64,000 bases of DNA from Sphingomonas sp. CBMAI 2297 (GTDB lineage: Bacteria; Pseudomonadota; Alphaproteobacteria; Sphingomonadales; Sphingomonadaceae). Numbering within the stretch: the stretch's first letter is position 1; each line of letters opens with the position of its first letter. Positions 8,038 through 16,100 of the stretch are shown here, piece by piece. The notes below the pieces were generated by a model that saw only the letters and a list, made by a program, of their open reading frames with translations, did no database searches and was not told where the DNA came from. The DNA is taken from NCBI RefSeq assembly GCF_029870595.1, contig NZ_JAPDIR010000024.1, forward strand, positions 1 to 64,000, given 5' to 3'. Both the position numbers and the translations under genes were made by a program.

Positions 8038-8892
8038 TCACGCCGCCTTCTTCCCCTCGCACAGCAGGCCGATGAGCTGGCCCAGCGTCGCGCGGAGTTC
8101 CTTGCGGTGGGTGACCATGTCGATCAGGCCGTGCTCGCGATAATATTCCGAGGTCTGGAAATCGTCGGGCAGCTTCTCGCGGATCGTGTTCTCGATCACG
8201 CGGCGGCCGGTAAAGGCCAGCATGGCGCGCGGCTCGGCGATCTGGACGTCGCCCAGCATCGCATAGGCCGCCATCACCCCGCCCGAGGTCGGGTCGGTCA
8301 GCACAACGATATAGGGCAGGCCCGCATCATGGAGCATCTCGATCGCCACGGTGGTGCGCGGCATCTGCATCAGCGAGAGGATGCCCTCCTGCATGCGCGC
8401 GCCGCCCGATGCGGTGAAGGCGATATAGGGCGCCCGCGCGGCGATCGCCGCCTCCACGCCCTGGATGAACGCCTCGCCCACGGCCTGGCCCATCGAGCCG
8501 CCCATGAAGGCGAAGTCCTGCACGCCGATCACGGCCTTGCGGCCGAGGATCGTGCCCGAGGCGTTGAGGAACGCGTCCTGCTCGCCGGTGCTGGTCCGCG
8601 CCGCCTTGAGGCGCGCCGGATAGGGCTTCTGGTCGCGGAACTTGAGCGGATCCTCCGCCACCCTGGGGCTGGGCAGCACCGTGTAGCTGCCCTCGTCGAA
8701 CAGATATTGGAAGCGCTCGGCCGGACCGATGCGATCGTGATGATCGCAATGCGGGCAGACATGCTGGTTCGCTTCCAGCTCCTTCATGAAGGTCATCTGC
8801 CCGCATCCCTTGCACTTGTGCCAGAGATTGTCGGGAGTTTCCTTCTTGGGCGTGAAGGCCAGGACGTTGCGGACGCGATCGATCCAGCTCAT
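8038..8892 (-). CDS. accD: Acetyl-CoA carboxylase carboxyltransferase subunit beta
   Basis: With AccA it forms the carboxyltransferase that moves CO2 from biotin to acetyl-CoA, the first committed step of fatty-acid synthesis. 284 residues, the usual length. The N-terminal zinc ribbon is CKGCGQM...CPHCDHH (four Cys, about residues 27-50); oxyanion-hole glycines appear in FTASGGARMQEG and LTDPTSGGV. Its ATG lies inside an ATGA overlap with the trpA stop, indicating translational coupling. This trpA-accD-folC linkage is typical of Alphaproteobacteria and other proteobacteria. Confidence 0.96.
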   Translation of the reverse strand: MSWIDRVRNVLAFTPKKETPDNLWHKCKGCGQMTFMKELEANQHVCPHCDHHDRIGPAERFQYLFDEGSYTVLPSPRVAEDPLKFRDQKPYPARLKAARTSTGEQDAFLNASGTILGRKAVIGVQDFAFMGGSMGQAVGEAFIQGVEAAIAARAPYIAFTASGGARMQEGILSLMQMPRTTVAIEMLHDAGLPYIVVLTDPTSGGVMAAYAMLGDVQIAEPRAMLAFTGRRVIENTIREKLPDDFQTSEYYREHGLIDMVTHRKELRATLGQLIGLLCEGKKAA

Positions 8893-9692
8893 GCGACTTC
8901 TTTCCTTGCGGCTTCCACGGCCGTCTTGAGGGAGCGGATATAGGCGCGGATCTGCTCCGGCGCATCTGCTCCGTGTTTTCCAACCAGCTCCACGATCGCC
9001 GAGCCGACGACGACGCCGTCGGCCACCCGGGCGATCGCTTCCGCCTGTTCGGGCGTGCGGACGCCGAAGCCGACCGCGACGGGCAGATCGGTGGCGGCTT
9101 TCAGGCGCGCGACGGCATCTTCGATCGAAGCCTGGGCGGCCTGTTGTAACCCGGTGATCCCGGCGACCGAGACATAATAGAGGAACCCGCTCGCGCCTTC
9201 GAGCACCGCCGGCAGGCGCGCGGCATCGGTGGTGGGCGTGGCGAGGCGGATCACGTCGATGCCGTTGGCGGTGAAGGAAGCGACCTCGGCGGCCTCCTCG
9301 GGCGGGATGTCGACGATGATGACGCCGTCCGCGCCTGCCCGAGCCGCCGCCTCGGCAAAGGCCGTGGGGGTGGGGCGGGTCATGGTGTTGGCATAGCCCA
9401 TCAGCACCAGCGGCACGTCCGGATGGCGCGTGCGGAAGCCGCTGACGATCGCCAGCACGTCGGCGGTGCGCGTGCCCCGGGCGAGCGCGCGCAGGTTGGC
9501 GGCCTGGATCGCCGGGCCATCGGCCATCGGATCGGTGAAGGGCATGCCCAGCTCGATCACATCGGCACCGCCCGCGACGAGCGCGTCGAGGTTGGCGGCA
9601 GTGTCGCCATCGCCGGCGGTGATGAAGGTGACCAGCGCGGCGCGATACTGCGCGCGTGCGGCGGCGAACGCGGCGGCCAGACGATCGCTCAT
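8889..9692 (-). CDS. trpA: Tryptophan synthase alpha chain
   Basis: Cleaves indole-3-glycerol phosphate to indole and glyceraldehyde-3-phosphate, passing indole to TrpB through the alpha-beta tunnel. 267 residues. The catalytic Glu is in VIELGMPFTDPMADGPAIQ and the catalytic Asp in IIVDIPPEEA; the phosphate-binding glycines are in VGFGVRTPEQA. The ATG at 9692 is preceded by GGAGAAGGA and overlaps by four bases (ATGA) with the stop of the small membrane-protein gene upstream. Downstream it overlaps accD the same way. Confidence 0.96.
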   Translation of the reverse strand: MSDRLAAAFAAARAQYRAALVTFITAGDGDTAANLDALVAGGADVIELGMPFTDPMADGPAIQAANLRALARGTRTADVLAIVSGFRTRHPDVPLVLMGYANTMTRPTPTAFAEAAARAGADGVIIVDIPPEEAAEVASFTANGIDVIRLATPTTDAARLPAVLEGASGFLYYVSVAGITGLQQAAQASIEDAVARLKAATDLPVAVGFGVRTPEQAEAIARVADGVVVGSAIVELVGKHGADAPEQIRAYIRSLKTAVEAARKEVA

Positions 9693-10003
9693 GATTCCTT
9701 CTCCGCCATCATGCGCCGACGGGCATGCGCCGTGCCGACGCCGAACAATAATGCCCCACCGATCAGAAGGGCCAGCATGCCGAGAACTGGTAGGCTGCCG
9801 AACCATGTGTTGAACCACGAACCGCAGCCATGGGGATCGCAATCAAAACAATAATACGGGCCTCCCGCCTCTGTCACACAAGCCGCGATCCATGCATTCC
9901 TCCAGGCAGCCATGAATGGCGTACCCAGGCTCCAGAGAAACAGCAGGAAGGCAATGCCAGCCAGCAAGCCGCCGCGTATCAGGCTCAAGCCGACCCGTCT
10001 CAC
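9689..10003 (-). CDS. Cysteine-rich two-helix membrane protein embedded between trpB and trpA
   Basis: A 104-residue protein of unknown function. It has a transmembrane helix near the N-terminus (about residues 9-27, GGLLAGIAFLLFLWSLGTPF), a roughly 40-residue loop holding four Cys (ACVTEAGGPYYCFDCDPHGCG) followed by aromatic-rich WFNTWFG, a second helix (about residues 70-88) and a basic tail ARRRMMAEKES. If both ends are cytoplasmic, the Cys loop is periplasmic and could form disulfides. The GTG start sits in a GTGA overlap with the trpB stop, and its stop sits in an ATGA overlap with trpA, so ribosomes must pass through it to reach trpA. The DNA is visibly less GC-rich than trpA and trpB, suggesting acquisition. 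No known domain recognised. Confidence 0.75.
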   Translation of the reverse strand: MRRVGLSLIRGGLLAGIAFLLFLWSLGTPFMAAWRNAWIAACVTEAGGPYYCFDCDPHGCGSWFNTWFGSLPVLGMLALLIGGALLFGVGTAHARRRMMAEKES

Positions 10004-11223
10004 AGCTCGAATCCCAGCGCATCCGCCACGGTGAAGATGTCCTTGTCGCCGCGGCCCGAGACATTGACCACGATGATCTGGTCCGGGCCCATCTCGCGCG
10101 CCTTGGTCTCCAGTGCCGCGAGCGCGTGCGCGCTTTCCAGCGCGGGGATGATCCCCTCCAGCTTGCAGCAGAGCTGGAAGGCGTCGAGCGCCTGCTGGTC
10201 GGTGACGGGCAGATACGCGACCCGGCCGCTCTCGTGCAGCCAGCTATGCTCGGGGCCGATGCCCGGATAGTCGAGGCCCGCCGAGATCGAATGCGCCTCG
10301 GTGATCTGGCCGTCCTCGTCCTGGAGCAGATAGGTGCGGTTGCCGTGCAGGATGCCCGGCGCGCCGCCGGTCAGGCTGGCGGCGTGCTGGCCGGTCTCGA
10401 TGCCGTGCCCGGCGGCCTCGACGCCGATCATCGCCACATCGGCATCGTCGAGGAACGGGTGGAACAGCCCGATCGCGTTCGATCCGCCGCCCACCGCGGC
10501 GATCAGCAGGTCGGGCAGGCGCCCCTCGGCCTTCTGGATCTGCTCGCGCGCCTCGGTGCCGATCACGCTCTGAAAGTCGCGGACCAGCTCGGGATAGGGG
10601 TGCGGGCCCGCCGCCGTGCCGATGATGTAGAAGGTGTCGTGGACGTTCGCGACCCAATCTCGAAGGGCCTCGTTCATCGCGTCCTTGAGCGTCTCGGCCC
10701 CGCTCGTCACCGGATGCACCTCGGCACCGAGCAGCTTCATGCGGAAGACGTTCGGCTTCTGGCGCTCGACATCCTTGGCGCCCATGAAGATCGTGCAGGG
10801 CAGGCCGAACCTGGCGGCGACGGTGGCGGTGGCGACGCCATGCTGGCCCGCGCCCGTCTCGGCGATGATCCGCGTCTTGCCCATGCGGCGGGCGAGCAGG
10901 ATCTGGCCGATGCAGTTGTTGATCTTGTGCGCGCCGGTGTGGTTCAGTTCCTCGCGCTTGAAGTAGATTTTCGCCCCGCCGAAATGCTCGGTCAGCCGTT
11001 CGGCGAAATAGAGCGGGCTCGGCCGGCCGACATAATGCTCGAGCAGGTCGTCGAACTCGGCCTGGAAGACGGGATCGGCCTTGGCCGCGCGATATTCGCG
11101 CTCGAGCTCGAGGATCAGCGGCATCAGCGTCTCGGCGACGAAGCGGCCGCCGAACTGGCCGAAATGCCCATGCTCGTCGGGAAGATTGCGCAGGCTGTTG
11201 GGCAGCGTGGTGGTATCGGTCAT
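10000..11223 (-). CDS. trpB: Tryptophan synthase beta chain
   Basis: PLP enzyme that condenses indole with L-serine to make tryptophan. About 407 residues. The N-terminus reads LRNLPDEHGHFGQFGGRFVAETLMPL, the PLP-binding Lys is in HTGAHKINNC, and the PLP phosphate glycine loop is AVGGGSNAIGLF. The start used is ATG at 11223 (MTDTTTLPNS), with GAGAGA six bases upstream; a second in-frame ATG at 11235 adds only four residues. The gene follows trpF after about 90 bp and overlaps the small membrane-protein gene by four bases. Confidence 0.95.
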   Translation of the reverse strand: MTDTTTLPNSLRNLPDEHGHFGQFGGRFVAETLMPLILELEREYRAAKADPVFQAEFDDLLEHYVGRPSPLYFAERLTEHFGGAKIYFKREELNHTGAHKINNCIGQILLARRMGKTRIIAETGAGQHGVATATVAARFGLPCTIFMGAKDVERQKPNVFRMKLLGAEVHPVTSGAETLKDAMNEALRDWVANVHDTFYIIGTAAGPHPYPELVRDFQSVIGTEAREQIQKAEGRLPDLLIAAVGGGSNAIGLFHPFLDDADVAMIGVEAAGHGIETGQHAASLTGGAPGILHGNRTYLLQDEDGQITEAHSISAGLDYPGIGPEHSWLHESGRVAYLPVTDQQALDAFQLCCKLEGIIPALESAHALAALETKAREMGPDQIIVVNVSGRGDKDIFTVADALGFEL

Positions 11224-11313
11224 TGCGTCTCTCATGGGTTCGGATGGCGGATGCGGGCTTGGGAGCTAGCGATCAGCGCCATCGAAATCCGATGCGGACA
11301 GGGGCGAACGGCC

Positions 11314-11943
11314 TCAACATTGCGCCACCGCTTGGAGGAATGCGGCGATCTTGGCAACATCCTTGACGCCCGGCGCACGCTCCACGCCCGAGGAGACGTC
11401 GACCAGCCTGGCGCCGGTGACGCCCACTGCCTCGCGGACATTGCCGGCATCGAGCCCGCCGGACAGCGCCCAGGGCAGCGGCTGGGGAATGTTCTCGAGC
11501 AGCTTCCAGTCGAAGCGCAGGCCCATGCCCCCGGGCAGCGCGGCGCCGTCGGGAGTCCTGGCGTCGTACAGGATGCGGTCGGCCGCGTCGCGATAGGCGG
11601 CCGCCTGGCCGATATCGGCGCGGATCTTCACGGGGATGGCGGCCCAGACCGGAACGCGCAGCCGGATCGCGGCGGCGCGTTCGGCGGAGGTCTTGTGGAG
11701 CTGCACCGCCTGGATGCCGGTGGCGAGCGCCGCCGAGAGCAGCGCTTCGTCGGGATCGACGAACACGCCGATCGTGCCGACATGCGCCGGCACGCGCCGG
11801 ATCAGCGCCCGCGCCTGGTCGAAGCCGAGATTGCGCGGCGACGGCGGGAAGAACACGAAGCCGACATGGCTCGCCCCGCCGGCAATGGCGGCATCGAGCG
11901 TCTCGGGCGTGGACAGGCCGCAGATCTTGGCGGTAACAGGCAT
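11314..11943 (-). CDS. trpF: Phosphoribosylanthranilate isomerase
   Basis: Third-from-last step of tryptophan synthesis, an Amadori rearrangement in the cytoplasm. 209-residue TIM barrel of normal length. The catalytic Cys is in AKICGLSTPE and the catalytic Asp in LVDVSSGVERAPGVKD; the phosphate site is ALSGGLDAGNV. It is the first gene of the leftward trp-accD-folC unit. The next genes to its right are on other strands or unrelated, so the operon promoter probably lies within 11944-12002, a 59-bp gap shared with the divergent P-loop gene. Confidence 0.95.
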   Translation of the reverse strand: MPVTAKICGLSTPETLDAAIAGGASHVGFVFFPPSPRNLGFDQARALIRRVPAHVGTIGVFVDPDEALLSAALATGIQAVQLHKTSAERAAAIRLRVPVWAAIPVKIRADIGQAAAYRDAADRILYDARTPDGAALPGGMGLRFDWKLLENIPQPLPWALSGGLDAGNVREAVGVTGARLVDVSSGVERAPGVKDVAKIAAFLQAVAQC

Positions 11944-12002
11944 GCGGCCGCCTTAGGGCGATAAGGCCGCGACGTCACCAGCCAAGGCCGCTAGGAAATT
12001 CC

Positions 12003-12512
12003 ATGGCCGAACGCATTCTCGTCATCGGATCGCCGGGCAGCGGCAAGTCGACGCTGGCGCGCCAGCTCGGCGAGCGGACCGGCCTGCCCGTCCATCATCT
12101 CGACCAGCTCTACTGGCGGCCGGGCTGGGTCGAGCCGGACGCGGAGACCTGGCACGCGCAGGTGCGGGCGCTTGCCGCCCGCCCGCGCTGGATCATCGAC
12201 GGCACCTATGCCGGCACGCTTCCGGTCCGTCTCGCCGCCGCCGACAAGGTGGTGCTGCTCGACCTGTCGCCGCTGCGCTGCTTCTGGCGCGTGATTCGCA
12301 GGATCCTCGGCCATCTCGGCAAGGTGCGCCCGGACATGGCGGAGGGCTGCCCGGAGCGTTTCGACCTCGGCTTTCTCGGCTATGTCCTGCTGTTCCGCCT
12401 CAGGACGCTGCCGCGGGTCGAGGCGATGCTGGAGGGCTATTCCGGCGCATTCGCCTGGCTCGGCAATCGTCGCGAGATCGCCGATTTCCTGAAGGACTTC
12501 AGAGGTTCTTGA
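12003..12512 (+). CDS. P-loop NTPase, adenylate-kinase-like (FlaR/topology-modulation type)
   Basis: A 169-residue cytoplasmic protein with Walker A IGSPGSGKSTLARQL near the N-terminus, the pattern LPVHHLDQLYWRPGW, and PRWIIDGTYAGTLPVRL, which together match the AAA/adenylate-kinase-like family called 'DNA topology modulation protein FlaR' in databases. True substrates are unknown; the fold suggests a nucleotide or small-molecule kinase. It starts 59 bp from trpF, divergently. Its 3' end overlaps by 14 bp with the convergent GNAT gene. Confidence 0.82.
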   Translation: MAERILVIGSPGSGKSTLARQLGERTGLPVHHLDQLYWRPGWVEPDAETWHAQVRALAARPRWIIDGTYAGTLPVRLAAADKVVLLDLSPLRCFWRVIRRILGHLGKVRPDMAEGCPERFDLGFLGYVLLFRLRTLPRVEAMLEGYSGAFAWLGNRREIADFLKDFRGS

Positions 12513-13011
12513 CCAGCACGTCCATGAACAGCGGCGGATCGAGCGGGATCACGAAATCGCGCTTCTCGCCCGAGCTCGCATAGCCGCGGCGCGCATAATA
12601 GGCGATCAGCTCGACCCGGGAGTCGATCACCGTCATCTCCATCCGCGCCGTGCCGAACACATCGCGCGCGCAATCCTCCGCCGCCGCGACCAGCCGCTTG
12701 CCCAGCCCGCCGGCCTGGAGCAGCGGGTCGACGCAGAGCAGGCCGAGATAGGCGAGGCGATCGCCCCTGTCCGTCACCTGGACGCAGCCGATCGGGCCAT
12801 TGTCGTCCAAGGCCACCAGCAGCCGCTGGGCGGGATCGGCCAGGATCGCCTCCAGCGTCGCCAGCTCGGTGCGGCTGCCTTCGGTGATCAGATCGGCCTC
12901 ATGCGTCCAGCCTCCGCGCGCCGCATCGCCGCGATAGGCGCGCTCGATCACCCGGTGGAGGGCGGGCAGGTCGGCTGGCGTGGCGGGGCGGATCGTCAGC
13001 TTGTCGGACAT
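12499..13011 (-). CDS. GNAT-family N-acetyltransferase
   Basis: A 170-residue acetyl-CoA-dependent acetyltransferase. It begins LTIRPATPADLPALHRVIERAY, contains the acetyl-CoA-binding motif A in LCVDPLLQAGGLGKRLVAAAE (consensus Q/RxxGxG/A) and the C-terminal motif IAYYARRGYASSG. The substrate is unknown; the overall pattern is similar to small-molecule acetylating GNATs. The ATG at 13011 lies 40 bp downstream of the HxlR regulator stop on the same strand, so the two may be co-transcribed. No clear Shine-Dalgarno except GAGCC near the start. Confidence 0.85.
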   Translation of the reverse strand: MSDKLTIRPATPADLPALHRVIERAYRGDAARGGWTHEADLITEGSRTELATLEAILADPAQRLLVALDDNGPIGCVQVTDRGDRLAYLGLLCVDPLLQAGGLGKRLVAAAEDCARDVFGTARMEMTVIDSRVELIAYYARRGYASSGEKRDFVIPLDPPLFMDVLVKNL

Positions 13012-13051
13012 GGCCGGCTCTGTCGGATGCCGGGGCGCCTTTGGCAAGCGT

Positions 13052-13441
13052 CTACTCCGCCGCTCGCGCGTCGAAGGCGGCGCGCGACGCCTCGATCCGT
13101 TCCAGATTGCGGGCCGCCCAGACCCACACGCCGCAAAAAGCCTCGGCCAGGCTGCCGCCCAGCTCGGTGAGCCGATAGTCGACATGCGGCGGGATCACCG
13201 GATGAACGGTGCGGATCAGCAGCCCGTCGCGTTCCATCTGGCGCACCGTCTGGGTCAGCATCTTCTGGCTGATCCCGCTGCATTCGGCGCGCAGCTTCGA
13301 GAAACGCAGCTCGCCATGTTCGGCGAGCGCCTCGAGCACGATCATCGTCCACTTGTCGGCGACGCGGCCGATGATCTCGGTGACGAGCGCTTCCACCCGG
13401 GGATCGAGATCGGGATAGCGATGGGGGTCGTAATCAGCCAT
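13052..13441 (-). CDS. HxlR-family winged-helix transcriptional regulator
   Basis: A 129-residue dimeric DNA-binding protein. The HxlR core is plain: IGRVADKWTMIVLEALAEHGELRFSKL, then GISQKMLTQTVRQMERDGLLIRTVHPVIPPHVDYRLTELG (split here only for reading). Members respond to electrophiles, oxidants or ligands; only one possible redox Cys is near the recognition helix (RAECSGISQ), a place where YodB/QorR-like members use cysteine, but this is inference. It is transcribed divergently from the SDR gene across a 100-bp gap, the usual arrangement for an HxlR protein controlling a neighbouring oxidoreductase. Confidence 0.9.
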   Translation of the reverse strand: MADYDPHRYPDLDPRVEALVTEIIGRVADKWTMIVLEALAEHGELRFSKLRAECSGISQKMLTQTVRQMERDGLLIRTVHPVIPPHVDYRLTELGGSLAEAFCGVWVWAARNLERIEASRAAFDARAAE

Positions 13442-13471
13442 GGTTTCCAGATGGTATGTATGAATGTTCTG

Positions 13472-13495
13472 GGTGCCTACTCCCCAATGGGTACC
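13472..13495. promoter_or_regulatory. Candidate HxlR operator between divergent hxlR-type and SDR genes
   Basis: An imperfect inverted repeat, GGTGCCTA and TGGGTACC separated by 8 bp, six of eight positions symmetric. It sits near the centre of the 13442-13541 intergenic region, 30 bp from the regulator start and about 46 bp from the SDR start, a good place for joint repression. No comparison to other sites could be made. Confidence 0.35.
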
Positions 13496-13541
13496 ACGAT
13501 ACGATATTCAGCGTCCAGGCATTCGCGGAAAGGAACCCGAC

Positions 13542-14291
13542 ATGGACATGACCGGCAACACCATCCTGATCACCGGCGGCGGCTCGGGCATCGGCCGCGC
13601 GCTCGCCGAGGCGCTGCACGCGCGGGGCAACAAGGTGATCGTCTCCGGCCGCCGTGCGAGCGCGCTGGAGGAAGTCGCCGCCGCCAATCCGGGTATCGCC
13701 ACCGCGACGCTCGACGTGGCCGATGCGGATGACATCGCCCGCTTCGCCCGCGACATCGTCACGGCGCATCCGGCGCTGGACGTGGTGATCCACAATGCCG
13801 GGATCATGCAGGCCGAGCATCTCGCCGCGCCGGGATCGGACCTCGCCATCGGCGAGGCGACGATCGCCACCAATCTGCTCGGGCCGCTGCGCCTCAACGC
13901 CGCGCTGCTGCCCCATCTGCTCGCCCGGCCCCGGGCGACCATCGCCACGGTGAGCTCGGGCCTCGCCTTCGTCCCCTTGACGACGACGCCCACTTATTGC
14001 GCGACCAAGGCGGCGATCCACAGCTGGACCCAGTCGCTGCGCCACCAGCTGAAGGGCACCAATGTCGAAGTGATCGAGATCGCCCCACCGGCGGTGGCGA
14101 CCGACCTGATGCCCGGCCATGCCGAGAACCCCAATTCGATGCCGCTCGCCGACTATATCGCCGAGACCATGGCCCAGCTCGAGGCGGGCGCCGCCGAGAA
14201 CCTGACCGAGCGCGTCAAGTTCCTCCGCTTCGCCGAGGCGCGGGGGGATTATGGAAAGGTGTTCGCCGTCCTCAACGACGGCACTCACTGA
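13542..14291 (+). CDS. Short-chain dehydrogenase/reductase (DltE-like)
   Basis: A 249-residue NAD(P)-dependent oxidoreductase. The cofactor motif TGGGSGIGRALAEAL is near the N-terminus, NAG is in VVIHNAGIM, and the active site is Ser (TVSSGLAF) with YCATKAAIHSW supplying Tyr and Lys. The closest pattern is the DltE/YdfG-like group of SDRs often paired with HxlR or LysR regulators. The ATG at 13542 follows AAGGAACCCGAC; a longer frame runs back to 13464 but lies in the promoter region. Substrate unknown. The stop overlaps the convergent LprI-like gene by seven bases. Confidence 0.9.
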   Translation: MDMTGNTILITGGGSGIGRALAEALHARGNKVIVSGRRASALEEVAAANPGIATATLDVADADDIARFARDIVTAHPALDVVIHNAGIMQAEHLAAPGSDLAIGEATIATNLLGPLRLNAALLPHLLARPRATIATVSSGLAFVPLTTTPTYCATKAAIHSWTQSLRHQLKGTNVEVIEIAPPAVATDLMPGHAENPNSMPLADYIAETMAQLEAGAAENLTERVKFLRFAEARGDYGKVFAVLNDGTH

Positions 14292-14977
14292 TTGCTGGCG
14301 ACCCAGTTGTTGGCGGGCAGGAAGGCGTCGCTCAGGCCGTAACTTCCCTTGCAATAGCGCTTGCAGCCCGCCGACGCCATGGCGTCGATCCGCGTGACAT
14401 GGCCATTGGCGTCGCGCGTCAGCGCGAAGTCGATCCTGCACGCGCCGGCGGCCCAGCTCGCCTTGGCGGGCGAGGCGAGGGTGGCGATCGCGCCGGCCTC
14501 GCCATCGCCGGCCGGCAGCTTGCAAAGCGCCTTGCCGTCGAGATCTCGGCGCAGCGCGAAATCGAACTGCCGTGCGTCGATATGGTTGATCGTCAGCTGG
14601 GCGATATTGGCGGTCTTGTAGCTGGCTTCCCACAGCTCCTCGCCGAAGCTGCGCAGGGAATCGCGCTGGACGATATAGTCGCGCTCCACCGAAGCGGGAT
14701 CGCACGCCTTTGCGCAGCGGGTGCGCAGGATCTGCTGCCAGTCCCGTTGCTGGCCCCGGAAGGCCTGCTTGTCGAACAGGATGGCGAGCCTGGCCTTGTA
14801 GAGCGCCGCGACCTCGCCATCGAGCGCGCGCAGCTTCGGGCTGGCGCAGATCGTCTTCTCCAGCGGGTGGCTGGCCCTGGCGCAGTCGAAGCTGGCCGAT
14901 TGCGGCGGAGAGGCGGCGCGAAGACTGGAGAAGGCGAGGAAAAGGCCGAAGAGTCCGAAACTCGCGATCCGCATCAT
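14285..14977 (-). CDS. Exported protein with LprI/DUF1311-like domain
   Basis: A 230-residue protein with a clear signal peptide (MMRIASFGLFGLFLAFSSL, cleavage after RAA). The mature N-terminus, FDCARASHPLEKTICASPKLRALDGEVAALYKARL (shown in parts: two Cys around HPLEKTIC), matches the LprI N-terminal domain, a Cys-containing helical unit found in lysozyme-inhibitor lipoproteins and many periplasmic proteins. Further Cys pairs (RCAKACD, GCKRYCKG) suggest several disulfides. The remaining half is not recognised. It lies 12 bp beyond the pyrF stop on the same strand, so it may be the tail of the lapA-pyrF unit. Confidence 0.75.
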   Translation of the reverse strand: MMRIASFGLFGLFLAFSSLRAASPPQSASFDCARASHPLEKTICASPKLRALDGEVAALYKARLAILFDKQAFRGQQRDWQQILRTRCAKACDPASVERDYIVQRDSLRSFGEELWEASYKTANIAQLTINHIDARQFDFALRRDLDGKALCKLPAGDGEAGAIATLASPAKASWAAGACRIDFALTRDANGHVTRIDAMASAGCKRYCKGSYGLSDAFLPANNWVASNQ

Positions 14978-14989
14978 CCCTGCCTCCTG

Positions 14990-15661
14990 CTATAGTGTCG
15001 CCTCGATCTCGCGCGCGGCCAGGTCGGGGTCCTGGGCCTGGGTGATGGGGCGGCCGATCACCAGGATCGACGCGCCGGCATCGAGCGCGGCGCGCGGCGT
15101 GACCACCCGCTTCTGGTCGCCCACCGCGCCATTGGCCGGGCGGACGCCGGGAATGACGAAAAAGCCGTCGCGCCACAGCGCCTTGGCGGCGGCGACTTCG
15201 TTGCCGGAGCAGACGATGCCGTCGACGCCCGCCGACTTGGCGAGTTCCGTCAGGCGCATCACCTGCTCGTGCGGATCGGGCCTGAGGCCGACCGAGACCA
15301 GGTCGCTGTCGTCCAGGCTGGTGAGCATCGTCACCGCCACCACCTTGGTGCCCACGGGCGCCGCCGCCTTGGCGTCCTCGAGCATGGCGCGGCCGCCCGC
15401 GGCGTGCACGGTCAGGATCGCGGGCTCCAGCGGGCGCAACGCCTGGATCGCCTTGGCGACGGTGTTGGGAATGTCGTGGAACTTGAGGTCGAGGAAGATC
15501 GGCAGGCCGATCTCGTGCATCTCGTGGATGCCGGCGCGACCGTTCGCCATGAAGAATTCGAGGCCGAGCTTGATCCCGCCGACATGGGCCTTGACGCGCG
15601 TGGCGATGGCCCTGGCGCGCTCCAGATCCGGGGTGTCGATCGCGACATAGACCGGGCTCAT
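14990..15661 (-). CDS. pyrF: Orotidine 5'-phosphate decarboxylase
   Basis: Final step of UMP synthesis, decarboxylating OMP. 223 residues. The catalytic Lys/Asp array is in IFLDLKFHDIPNTV, with the phosphate-gripping loop GVRPANGAVGDQKRVVTP and C-terminal ILVIGRPITQAQDP. The ATG at 15661 overlaps by four bases (ATGA) with the lapA stop, so the pair is translationally coupled. The open frame extends upstream to 15907 but encodes lapA-antiframe sequence. Confidence 0.95.
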   Translation of the reverse strand: MSPVYVAIDTPDLERARAIATRVKAHVGGIKLGLEFFMANGRAGIHEMHEIGLPIFLDLKFHDIPNTVAKAIQALRPLEPAILTVHAAGGRAMLEDAKAAAPVGTKVVAVTMLTSLDDSDLVSVGLRPDPHEQVMRLTELAKSAGVDGIVCSGNEVAAAKALWRDGFFVIPGVRPANGAVGDQKRVVTPRAALDAGASILVIGRPITQAQDPDLAAREIEATL

Positions 15662-16002
15662 TGCACGTCTCCCAGCGGCAGGGCCGTCTGGGGCGGGGTC
15701 GCCGCCGGCGCGGGTACGGGCATGGCCGCCGGCTCGGGCATCGCGTTGATCGCGCGCAGGTCGTTCAGGGCGCGCTCGAGCCCGGTGATCCGCTGGCGCA
15801 TCCGCCAGCGGAGCGCGTGATAGGCGAGCAGCACCGGCAACAGCCCGGCGAGGAACACGAGGATCAGGAGCAGCGGCAGGCTGAAATCGGCGATCAGGCC
15901 GCTCCACAGGTGCACGTTCACGCGCTCGTCGCCATTGTAGATCACGAAGCCAGCGACAAGGCCGCCCAGCAACAGCCAGAACAGCACCTTCAGAAACCGC
16001 AT
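15658..16002 (-). CDS. LapA-domain (DUF1049) inner-membrane protein
   Basis: A 114-residue protein with two transmembrane helices (about residues 5-22 and 42-63) bracketing a short periplasmic loop, then an amphipathic helix (RWRMRQRITGLERALNDL) and a Pro/Ala-rich tail. This matches the lipopolysaccharide-assembly protein A family, which works with YciM/LapB to set LPS level by controlling LpxC turnover in enterobacteria; in sphingomonads, which use glycosphingolipids instead of LPS, the job must differ or concern envelope lipids more broadly. Coupled to pyrF by a four-base overlap. Confidence 0.85.
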   Translation of the reverse strand: MRFLKVLFWLLLGGLVAGFVIYNGDERVNVHLWSGLIADFSLPLLLILVFLAGLLPVLLAYHALRWRMRQRITGLERALNDLRAINAMPEPAAMPVPAPAATPPQTALPLGDVQ

Positions 16003-16100
16003 TCCTCTCCCTTCCTGCGTGAGGCGGGAGTGGTTCTATGCCGGGAAGGGCGGTTTGGCCAGCCTCGGCCGGAAATGGGATCGCGTCGCCCGCCCGGCCC

